DNA of 7,621 nt. Origin: Bacillota bacterium. GTDB taxonomy: Bacteria > Bacillota > Dethiobacteria > Dethiobacterales > Dethiobacteraceae. The stretch's first letter is position 1. Every line of letters starts with the position of its first letter. The stretch is taken from contig JAAZJT010000066.1 in NCBI GenBank assembly GCA_012800215.1, forward strand, positions 1 through 7,621, in the 5' to 3' direction. Both the position numbers and the translations under genes were made by a program. This document shows positions 1 through 5,691 of the stretch, piece by piece. Under the pieces are notes generated by a model. It was not told the DNA's origin. It was given only the letters and a program-made list of their open reading frames with translations, and searched no databases.

Positions 1-1
1 A

Positions 2-658
2 ACCACGCTTAAAAGTTATACAGAAACTTTATTGGCAGGCGCCATGGAGCAGCCGGATATTTGTCGCTCCTTTCTGGTAACGATGGAGAAAGAAACGGAG
101 CGTATGGTACGCCTGGTGAAAGATTTATTAGTGCTTTCTCAGCTTGATTATCGTCAGGTAGGCTGGCATAAAGATTATTATTATTTAAATGATCTGATCA
201 AAGAAGTGGTAAATGATCTTCAGATAAAATATAAAGAAGATCCGCGGCAGATTGTGATGTCTCTGCCGGAGAGTCCACTTACTGCTTATGTGGATAGGGA
301 TAAAATGAAACAAGTGCTGCTTAATTTAATTCAAAATGCATATAAGTATACCGCAGCAGACGGCTGTATTAATGTTACCCTGACGCAGCAGGAAAAGGCT
401 CTGCTCATTGAAATAGCCGACAATGGTATTGGGATTCCACCAGATGATTTGGAACGAGTATTTGAACGCTTTTACCGTGTAGATAAAGCGCGCTCACGGG
501 AATATGGCGGTACAGGTCTTGGCCTGCCCATTGCCCGGGAGATAGTAGCAGCCCATGGTGGAGAAATTTTCCTGCAGAGTGAACTAAATAAAGGTACAAC
601 AGTTACCATTGCTTTGCCGCTGCTGGCTAAGGAGGATGAACAATGCGAGAGCGCATGA
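2..658 (+). CDS. walK: WalK sensor histidine kinase, C-terminal part (5' truncated by window edge)
   Basis: This is the cytoplasmic kinase end of WalK (YycG/VicK), the membrane sensor kinase that phosphorylates WalR to control cell-wall hydrolase genes. The reading frame is open from base 2, so the TTG and ATG codons near 32-46 are internal. The first visible residues, TTLKSYTE, are the usual continuation of the HisKA H-box (HELRTPL), so the phospho-accepting histidine lies a few codons upstream of the window. About 218 residues are visible: the rest of the dimerisation helices (about 1-50), then an HATPase_c domain. That domain has an N-box (NLIQNAYKYT, about 108-117), a G1 box (DNGIGIP, about 140-146), an F-box (FERFYRVD) and a G2 box (GGTGLGLPIA, about 169-178). 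All ATP-binding motifs are intact. The stop codon overlaps the yycH start by 16 bp, which indicates translational coupling. The identification as WalK rather than another kinase rests mainly on the following yycH and yycI. Confidence 0.95.
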   Translation, partial: TTLKSYTETLLAGAMEQPDICRSFLVTMEKETERMVRLVKDLLVLSQLDYRQVGWHKDYYYLNDLIKEVVNDLQIKYKEDPRQIVMSLPESPLTAYVDRDKMKQVLLNLIQNAYKYTAADGCINVTLTQQEKALLIEIADNGIGIPPDDLERVFERFYRVDKARSREYGGTGLGLPIAREIVAAHGGEIFLQSELNKGTTVTIALPLLAKEDEQCESA

Positions 659-1953
659 AAACTGTGATTCTCATCATGTTAATTCTCTCTAGCCTTTTTA
701 TGACGACTAATTTGCTTTTTGGACAGCCTTATCTGGAAACGGCCGAACCGCCTGCTTATGAACAAGTAAGTTTTGGTGAGCTGCGCCCATTAAGGGAACA
801 AATTCTACCTGTTTTACGTCTGGGGAGAGCGGAAGAGTGGTTAGAGCTCCAGCCGTGGCATAAAGGCTATCAGGATGCATGGCACCACCTATTGTGGCTC
901 TGCCAGCATGCACGGGAGCTGCATAAAGAAATGCCGCCAGCCGAATCTAACAGCCAGCAGATAAGGGTAACCTTTGCTGCCGGTGTGGATCTTTCCTGGT
1001 GGGTTACTAATAGTAGTGTTAAAGGACTGCAAATTCAAGAAATTCGCTGGTATGCGGATGAACCACAAACTGCCTGGCTAAAAACAGACAGCAGCCAGTG
1101 GCTGTGTGCTTCTCTGTCCCGGCTTCCCAGCAATTGGCAGCAGCAATTAACGGAGCTTTTCCAGCACGGCTGGAAATTGCGGCTGGCTACAGAAACAGAT
1201 CTGGCCGGCTTAAAGCCAGCGGCCGGCGGGGTATTAATACCACAAACTATACCCAAGCTGCCGGTTTATACGGCGGTGGTAGAGAAACTGGAAAGGGAGA
1301 AATTATTAAGCAGCGTCTTTGTTAATTTGGCACTGGTAAGAAAGATAGAAGAGCGTGATGGTGCGGAAATCTACACAGATGGCCTAAAAGGCCTGCGCTT
1401 TTTTAGGCAGGGAACATTGGAGTTTACGGCACCGGAAAATGAGCCGGGTTTATTGCCGCTCTCTCACGATGAGGTGTTGCGGCAAGGTGCCCAATATTTA
1501 CAGCTAATGGGGGGATGGCCGGAACAGCTATATCTTAAAGAGGTTCTGGCTACAGAACAGCTAACCGGTAACAGGTCACACTGGCATACTTATGAACTTC
1601 ATTTTCAAACGGTGGACAAAGGGTGGCCGCTTGTAAGCAGCTCACCTGCTTTAAGTCTACACTTCTCGGATCAAGGTGTAATTTATTATAGTCGCCAAAT
1701 TTACTACCTCGAGAGTGCAGCCACTGCAGCTCTGCCACTAGTAACTCCGGCACAGGCACTGCAGGCACTTGTGGATAACTTAACAGTACCGGCTGCGGAA
1801 ATATACTTGCTTAGTGTGGAACCTGTTTTTTATCTTGCGGCAGCAGATAAAGAGCAAGCTCTGGCACGGCCAGCATGGTTTATTGAATTAGCTAATGGTC
1901 AGACTGCAATTGTTGATGGCCATACAGGTCAGTTCCGCGCCTGGCTGGAGTGA
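643..1953 (+). CDS. yycH: YycH (WalH), membrane-anchored regulator of WalK
   Basis: YycH is a single-pass membrane protein with a large extracytoplasmic part that modulates WalK activity together with YycI. It acts negatively in Bacillus subtilis, while the two proteins are reported to activate WalK in Staphylococcus aureus. The 436-residue length is typical. A short basic N-terminus (MRERMK) is followed by one hydrophobic segment (about 6-27) and then a polar extracellular region. Residues 225-254 contain the family-like stretch VRKIEERDGAEIYTDG. The C-terminal end (PAWFIELANGQTAIVDGHTG) resembles the PepSY-like fold shared with YycI. ATG at 643 was chosen because AAGGAGG (629-635) lies 7 bp upstream. 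ATG 655 would be too far from that site. The gene overlaps walK by 16 bp, and yycI starts 12 bp after its stop. YycH diverges quickly between species, so the call leans on position, topology and the YTDG region. Confidence 0.88.
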   Translation: MRERMKTVILIMLILSSLFMTTNLLFGQPYLETAEPPAYEQVSFGELRPLREQILPVLRLGRAEEWLELQPWHKGYQDAWHHLLWLCQHARELHKEMPPAESNSQQIRVTFAAGVDLSWWVTNSSVKGLQIQEIRWYADEPQTAWLKTDSSQWLCASLSRLPSNWQQQLTELFQHGWKLRLATETDLAGLKPAAGGVLIPQTIPKLPVYTAVVEKLEREKLLSSVFVNLALVRKIEERDGAEIYTDGLKGLRFFRQGTLEFTAPENEPGLLPLSHDEVLRQGAQYLQLMGGWPEQLYLKEVLATEQLTGNRSHWHTYELHFQTVDKGWPLVSSSPALSLHFSDQGVIYYSRQIYYLESAATAALPLVTPAQALQALVDNLTVPAAEIYLLSVEPVFYLAAADKEQALARPAWFIELANGQTAIVDGHTGQFRAWLE

Positions 1954-1958
1954 GGAGG
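1954..1958 (+). promoter_or_regulatory. Ribosome binding site fixing the TTG start of yycI
   Basis: GGAGG immediately after the yycH stop codon sits 7 bp before TTG 1966. No ATG or GTG lies in a suitable position in frame, so this site supports TTG as the initiation codon of yycI. Confidence 0.8.
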
Positions 1959-1965
1959 GCCAATT

Positions 1966-2799
1966 TTGGATTTAGCAAAGGTTAAAACAGTATTAATAGT
2001 TGCTTTTTTAAGTCTTAATATATTTTTAGCCTATAAACTCTGGTTTGTGCCGCAATCACTTCAACAAGGGGAAGTATTAAGCTCGGAACAAATTGCAGAG
2101 ACGGCAGAGCTATTACAAAAGCACGGCTTTGAGTTGGTGCAGGGCCTGCCTAAACAGATTCCCCGCATGTCATTGCTGCATGTGGTACGCTCCCCCCAAA
2201 AGCCGGAAGAGTGGGCAGACATTTTTTTAGACGAACCGACGCGGCAAAAACATCGCCTGGGGGACAAAACTATCTTTTGGGTAGGGGAGAGCATCGTAGA
2301 GGTAATGGATAATGGTAAAGTTACTTTTATAACCGGTTTGCCTGGCACAGGAGAAGAAAGCTCACGGACTGTTGCTGAACGTTTTTTGCGGGATCTTGGG
2401 TTATGGCAGCCTGATTTTAAGCTGGATCTGGCTGTCCCTTGGAGAGAAAAGGGATATAATTATCGTTTTGTACAAACATACCAGGGTTTCCCTCTTTTTT
2501 TTAGCACTATTAATGTATATGTAAACAGCGGTACAGTGCAGTTAGTAGAGATAGAACAAGCTCTGGCTGTTGATTTTAGTGATAAGGATGTCATGGTCAT
2601 TTCAGCACAAAAGGCACTGGAAGTCTTTGTCAAAGAAGCTGCAAATTTTCCCAGTAAACGTATTATTGATATTTCACTTGGTTACTACAGCCAGCACTAT
2701 GATGCCAACAGCTGGGAAAGTGCACCGGTATGGCGGGTTGCCACTGCAGATGGCCAAGCTGTTTATATTAATGCTTTTACCGGCGAAATTGAAAAATAA
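1966..2799 (+). CDS. yycI: YycI (WalI), membrane-anchored regulator of WalK
   Basis: YycI is the partner of YycH. Both have one N-terminal transmembrane helix and a similar extracytoplasmic fold, and both associate with WalK in the membrane to tune its kinase activity. The 277-residue product matches the usual length of about 280. Its N-terminus (MDLAKVKTVLIVAFLSLNIF) is very characteristic of YycI: a short cytoplasmic tail with lysines, then a membrane helix at about 7-26, then LAYKLW. The rest is polar and extracellular, ending in a PepSY-like strand pattern (WRVATADGQAVYINAFTGEI). The start is TTG, read as formyl-Met, with GGAGG 7 bp upstream. The gap to yycH is 12 bp, so walK, yycH and yycI form one operon. 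No convincing intrinsic terminator follows the stop codon, so some readthrough into murA is likely. Confidence 0.92.
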   Translation: MDLAKVKTVLIVAFLSLNIFLAYKLWFVPQSLQQGEVLSSEQIAETAELLQKHGFELVQGLPKQIPRMSLLHVVRSPQKPEEWADIFLDEPTRQKHRLGDKTIFWVGESIVEVMDNGKVTFITGLPGTGEESSRTVAERFLRDLGLWQPDFKLDLAVPWREKGYNYRFVQTYQGFPLFFSTINVYVNSGTVQLVEIEQALAVDFSDKDVMVISAQKALEVFVKEAANFPSKRIIDISLGYYSQHYDANSWESAPVWRVATADGQAVYINAFTGEIEK

Positions 2800-2828
2800 A
2801 GCTGCTTGCAAAAAAAAGTATTTAGTTG

Positions 2829-2858
2829 ACAGGACTTCTCTCCCATTGCAAAGAATTT
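2829..2858 (+). promoter_or_regulatory. Candidate SigH-type promoter upstream of murA
   Basis: ACAGGACTT (2829-2837) and AAAGAATTT (2850-2858) are separated by 12 bp. Against the Bacillus SigH consensus as I remember it (RnAGGAwWW, 11-12 bp, RnnGAATww) the -35 element matches 8 of 9 positions and the -10 element 9 of 9, with a correct spacer. A TTGACA (2826-2831) overlaps the -35 element, but no SigA -10 hexamer lies 16-18 bp downstream of it, so a SigA reading fits less well. Transcription would start near 2865, leaving a leader of about 40 bp before murA. This is pattern matching only. Confidence 0.5.
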
Positions 2859-2870
2859 ATAGTATAAATT
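2854..2870. promoter_or_regulatory. 17-bp AT-rich palindrome over the murA promoter -10/start region
   Basis: AATTTATA and TATAAATT form a perfect 8-bp inverted repeat around a single G (2862). It overlaps the candidate SigH -10 element and the predicted transcription start, a position where a dimeric repressor could act. AT-rich intergenic DNA produces such palindromes by chance fairly often, so the operator role is inference. Confidence 0.3.
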
Positions 2871-2871
2871 A

Positions 2872-2888
2872 TTTAACAAGTGTGTAAA
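2872..2888 (+). promoter_or_regulatory. WalR-box-like direct repeat in the murA leader
   Basis: TTTAAC (2872-2877), 5 bp, then TGTAAA (2883-2888). The WalR (YycF) recognition motif is TGTWAH, 5 bp, TGTWAH. The second half matches fully and the first at 5 of 6 positions (T in place of G at position 2), with the correct spacing. It lies downstream of the candidate promoter and just ahead of the murA ribosome binding site (AGGAGG, 2892-2897), so binding by WalR would be expected to repress. WalR itself is not encoded in the window but is normally encoded just upstream of walK. Confidence 0.4.
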
Positions 2889-2907
2889 AGCAGGAGGAAA
2901 TCGTCTT

Positions 2908-4161
2908 ATGCCCAGACTTCATATAACCGGTGGTCAAAGATTAGCCGGTACAGTAAAAATCAGCGGTGCAAAAAACTCAGCCGTAGCTGTGATTCCTGCA
3001 GCCTTGCTGACAGCAGCACCGGTGCGGATAGAGAATTTACCAGATATTCATGATATTCGGGTTTTGGTGGACATACTACATTTTCTTGGCGTAAAAGCAG
3101 TCTGGGAAAATGCAACTACTCTCCTGATCGATGCTTCTACAGTTGCAAAAACGCAGGCTCCCTATGAGCTGGTTAAAAAATTACGTGCTTCTTATTATTT
3201 TATGGGTGCGCTCCTTGGCCGGCTGGGGTGCGCAGACGTCCCGGTACCGGGTGGCTGTGATTTAGGTCCCCGGCCCATTGATCAACATATAAAAGGTTTG
3301 GTTAGTCTGGGAGCCAAGGTAGAGGTAGAGCATGGTCTGATTGGGGTAAGGGCAAAAAAGCTTATAGGTGCCCGTATTTATCTTGATGTGGTTAGTGTGG
3401 GGGCAACCATTAATATTATGTTAGCTGCCGTTCGGGCAGAGGGTAGAACAGTAATAGAAAACGCGGCCAAAGAACCGGAAATTGTTGATGTGGCCAATTT
3501 TTTAAATGCCATGGGTGCAAAAATTCGTGGTGCCGGTACCGATGTGATTAGAATTACAGGTGTTAAGGAATTAGGGCCGGCCAACCATTGTGTGATTCCA
3601 GACCGTATTGAAGCAGGCACATATATGATTGCCGCGGCGGCAACGGGCGGCGATGTGACTCTTTTGGATGTAATTCCCAAGCATTTAGACCCCATTATTG
3701 CCAAATTAAGAGAAATGGGCATTGCAGTTGAAGTGGGCGACGACAAGTTGCGCGTCATCGGCAACACTACTCCACTCGCTGTTGATATTAAAACTTTTCC
3801 CTACCCTGGCTTCCCCACGGATATGCAGTCTTTAGCAATGGTTTTGCTGACCCAGGCGCAGGGAAGTAGTGTTATTACAGAAAATGTTTTTGAAGGACGT
3901 TTTAAACATGTGGATGAATTAAAAAGGATGGGTGCGCGTATAAAAGTAGAAGGACGTACAGCTATCGTGGATGGGCGCACACAGCTTAGCGGTGCTCCTG
4001 TAAAGGCAACTGATTTACGGGCAGGTGCTGCCTTTATCATTGCTGGTCTTATTGCTGAGGGAGAAACCGTTATCAGTGAAATTTATCATATTTATCGTGG
4101 CTATGAGCATATATGTGAGAAATTAACAGCCCTAGGGGCTAAAATTAAAGAGATACCTTAG
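2908..4161 (+). CDS. murA: UDP-N-acetylglucosamine 1-carboxyvinyltransferase (MurA)
   Basis: MurA catalyses the first committed step of peptidoglycan synthesis in the cytoplasm, transferring enolpyruvate from phosphoenolpyruvate to UDP-GlcNAc. The 417-residue protein spans the whole two-domain EPSP-synthase-like fold. Visible catalytic features are Lys22-Asn23 in GAKNSA, Cys117 in the active-site loop PGGCDLGPRPID (the residue alkylated by fosfomycin, so sensitivity is predicted for this copy), Asp305 in FPTDMQ as the general base, and Arg371 in the DLRAG motif. AGGAGG (2892-2897) lies 10 bp before the ATG. The phosphatase gene begins 13 bp after the stop. Firmicutes often carry two murA paralogues, and the sequence alone does not say whether this is the main or secondary copy. 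In B. subtilis murAA lies elsewhere, next to spoIID, so its place inside the wal cluster is notable. Confidence 0.97.
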   Translation: MPRLHITGGQRLAGTVKISGAKNSAVAVIPAALLTAAPVRIENLPDIHDIRVLVDILHFLGVKAVWENATTLLIDASTVAKTQAPYELVKKLRASYYFMGALLGRLGCADVPVPGGCDLGPRPIDQHIKGLVSLGAKVEVEHGLIGVRAKKLIGARIYLDVVSVGATINIMLAAVRAEGRTVIENAAKEPEIVDVANFLNAMGAKIRGAGTDVIRITGVKELGPANHCVIPDRIEAGTYMIAAAATGGDVTLLDVIPKHLDPIIAKLREMGIAVEVGDDKLRVIGNTTPLAVDIKTFPYPGFPTDMQSLAMVLLTQAQGSSVITENVFEGRFKHVDELKRMGARIKVEGRTAIVDGRTQLSGAPVKATDLRAGAAFIIAGLIAEGETVISEIYHIYRGYEHICEKLTALGAKIKEIP

Positions 4162-4174
4162 AGGAGGGCACACT

Positions 4175-4795
4175 GTGCGGCGTATTCTGCTGGCAAGGCA
4201 TGGGCAGACGGTAGCCAATGCTGCCGGGCGTTTTCAGGGCAAACTTGATTACCCCTTGACAGAAAAAGGTTATAGACAGGCACAGTTGCTTTCAACATTG
4301 TTAACTTACTGGCATCCGGGAAAAATCTTTACAAGTGATTTGCAGCGCAGCAGAGAAACGGCCATGCCTGCTGCTGAAGCCTTAGGCTTAAAATTAACAG
4401 TATCACCTCTTTTCCGCGAATACTCCTGGGGTCTTTTAGAGGGTTTGACATGGCCGGAAATTAAGGAGCGGTACCCTATACTATTTTCCCAGCTGCAAAA
4501 AGATTTGCGCGGCACATATATTCCCGGCCAAGAGCAGCTGGATAGTTTCCGGCAACGCCTGCGTAAGGGCTTAGCCCTGCTGCTGGCAGAGGATAACCCG
4601 GCGACAGTAGCCTTAATTGGTCATGGACGTTATTTAAATGCTCTCTTAGTAGAATTATTAAATTTAGATTTTGCTGGGCCGTGGCCCTTTTCTTTCGCAC
4701 CGGCAGCCATCACTATTATAGAGTGTAATGCTGGCAAGCGCCGTTTAGTTTGTTTCAATGATAGAAGCCATTTAAGGGGAGAAAATGATGATTGA
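4175..4795 (+). CDS. Histidine phosphatase family protein (phosphoglycerate-mutase-like)
   Basis: This 206-residue cytoplasmic protein belongs to branch 1 of the histidine phosphatase superfamily, in which a phospho-histidine intermediate forms on the RHG motif. Visible residues are Arg8-His9-Gly10 (LARHGQT), the typical NAAGRFQGKLDYPLTEKG stretch (15-32), Arg58 in SDLQRSRETA, the acid Glu82 in FREYSWGLLEG, and the second histidine His150 in LIGHGRYLN. The active site therefore looks complete. The substrate cannot be read from the sequence: the family includes phosphoglycerate mutases, alpha-ribazole phosphatase, PhoE-like broad phosphatases and others. No cobalamin or glycolysis gene is nearby. 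The start is GTG, with GGAGG (4163-4167) 7 bp upstream. The gene is 13 bp after murA and overlaps yycJ by 11 bp, so all three are probably cotranscribed. There is no signal peptide or membrane segment. Confidence 0.9.
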   Translation: MRRILLARHGQTVANAAGRFQGKLDYPLTEKGYRQAQLLSTLLTYWHPGKIFTSDLQRSRETAMPAAEALGLKLTVSPLFREYSWGLLEGLTWPEIKERYPILFSQLQKDLRGTYIPGQEQLDSFRQRLRKGLALLLAEDNPATVALIGHGRYLNALLVELLNLDFAGPWPFSFAPAAITIIECNAGKRRLVCFNDRSHLRGENDD

Positions 4796-5585
4796 GGTTT
4801 GTATGCTTGCCAGTGGTTCTTCAGGCAATGCTGTTTATGTGGGCACAGAAAAAACAAAAATATTAATTGATGCCGGACTAAGCGGTAAGCGTATTGCTGC
4901 AGCTTTAGCCAGTATAGGTGTAAATGCTGCCGAGTTAGATGCTTTATTGCTTTCTCATGACCATATTGACCACATATGTGGGGCAGGAATTATGGCGCGG
5001 CGTTATAAACTTGCTGTTTTTGCTACCCAGCCAACCTGGCAGGCAGCAAAAAAAAGGATGGGCACCATTGCTGCAGCGCAATGTTGTTACCTGCCAAACT
5101 GCGGCAGTATAAGTTTTGCTGATTTAGAGGTGGAAACAATACCCCTACCTCATGATGCTGCTGATCCCGTGGGTTTTATTTTTCGCTCTCCACAGCACAC
5201 AGTGGCATTAGTAACTGACTTAGGACATATTACACCTTACATACGGCAGCGAGTGCAGGATATGGATTGTTTAATTGTGGAGGCAAACCATGATGAGGAA
5301 ATGCTTCTTAACGGGCAGTATCCCTGGCCTTTGAAAAAAAGGATTTTGGGAGATAAAGGGCATTTATCAAATAAGACAGTGGCAGAATTCCTTAGTCAAG
5401 TTGTAGGGCCTAAGACGCAGCAAGTTGTGCTGGCACATCTTAGCGAGCATAATAATACACCGCAGCTGGCTTTCTCTGCAGTTTGCAGTAGTTTAAAAAA
5501 GTCCGGCCACCTGCGGCCGGAGAAAAAACTGAAAGTAAGTGTTGCTGCTCGACATACACCCAGCTGCTATTTGCGCTTAGCCTAG
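4785..5585 (+). CDS. yycJ: YycJ/WalJ (VicX), metallo-beta-lactamase-fold nuclease
   Basis: YycJ is a soluble metallo-hydrolase conserved in wal/vic operons. The Bacillus anthracis protein is reported to be a 5'-3' double-stranded DNA exonuclease linked to mismatch repair. The 266 residues fit the family. The N-terminus has MLASGSSGNAVYV, followed by the metal-binding motif SHDHIDH (His58, His60, Asp62, His63). His123 (PHDAADPVGF), Asp145 (VTDLGH), EANHD (166-170), GHLSN (192-196) and AHLSEHNN with His218 complete the expected metal and active-site set. The start is ambiguous because ATG codons at 4785 and 4788 are adjacent. The purine-rich site GGGGAG (4776-4781) is 3 bp from the first and 6 bp from the second, so 4788 may be the one used. 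The gene overlaps the phosphatase gene. It provides no obvious link to cell-wall control beyond location. Confidence 0.93.
   Translation: MMIEVCMLASGSSGNAVYVGTEKTKILIDAGLSGKRIAAALASIGVNAAELDALLLSHDHIDHICGAGIMARRYKLAVFATQPTWQAAKKRMGTIAAAQCCYLPNCGSISFADLEVETIPLPHDAADPVGFIFRSPQHTVALVTDLGHITPYIRQRVQDMDCLIVEANHDEEMLLNGQYPWPLKKRILGDKGHLSNKTVAEFLSQVVGPKTQQVVLAHLSEHNNTPQLAFSAVCSSLKKSGHLRPEKKLKVSVAARHTPSCYLRLA
5495..5521 (-). terminator. Terminator-like hairpin on the minus strand inside yycJ
   Basis: TCCGGCC (5502-5508) and GGCCGGA (5515-5521) form a perfect 7-bp GC-rich stem with a 6-nt loop. Read on the minus strand, the stem is followed after one C by six T residues (complement of A 5495-5500), the form of an intrinsic terminator. 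On the + strand the stem is followed by GAAAAAAC, so it should not stop sense transcription. No minus-strand gene is present. It may act on antisense transcripts or be a by-product of coding sequence. Confidence 0.3.
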
Positions 5586-5621
5586 TATGTAATTTAAATA
5601 ATGGGAAATAATGCCTAAGTG

Positions 5622-5674
5622 TATAAAATTTTTCGTCTCTTTTTCATATTCTTGTCACATCTTCTTGCTATATT
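5622..5674 (+). promoter_or_regulatory. htrA upstream control region with 11-bp-phased repeats and possible -10 elements
   Basis: Three T-rich units start exactly 11 bp apart: TTTTCGTCTCT (5630), TTTTCATATTC (5641) and TTGTCACATCT (5652). A weaker fourth (TCTTGCTATAT) starts at 5663. The cores TTTTCATA and TTGTCACA resemble the octamers I recall upstream of CssRS-controlled htrA genes in B. subtilis. TGCTATATT (5666-5674) is an extended -10 candidate without a good -35, which would suit an activator-dependent promoter. A second -10-like TATAAA lies at 5622-5627, also without a clear -35. Which one is used, if either, cannot be decided here. Confidence 0.4.
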
Positions 5675-5677
5675 GAT

Positions 5678-5683
5678 AAGGAG
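5678..5683 (+). promoter_or_regulatory. Ribosome binding site supporting the htrA start at 5692
   Basis: AAGGAG is 8 bp before ATG 5692. A second in-frame ATG at 5707 has only a GGGGGG run (5694-5699) 7 bp upstream as a weaker site. The first start is therefore preferred, unless transcription begins inside this site. Confidence 0.65.
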
Positions 5684-5691
5684 AAGAACTG

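Noticed and set aside
1753..1769. Tandem CAGGCACT repeat in yycH
   Set aside because: It encodes a simple AQALQAL helix pattern. An 8-bp repeat within coding sequence needs no further explanation.
2800..2825. Terminator after yycI (A-rich stretch with GCTGCTTGC)
   Set aside because: No stable stem can be drawn, and the run is A rather than T on the + strand.
2570..2887. 105-codon open frame overlapping the yycI end and the murA promoter gap
   Set aside because: It is out of frame with yycI, most of its length lies inside that gene, and the product resembles nothing I know. It is a shadow of coding sequence.
3378..3767. 129-codon minus-strand open frame inside murA
   Set aside because: It is fully antisense to a strongly conserved enzyme gene and has low-complexity composition typical of a shadow frame.
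5588..5604. Possible WalR box upstream of htrA (TGTAAT at 5588-5593)
   Set aside because: Only one half-site is good. The hexamer 5 bp downstream, TAATGG, matches at two positions only.
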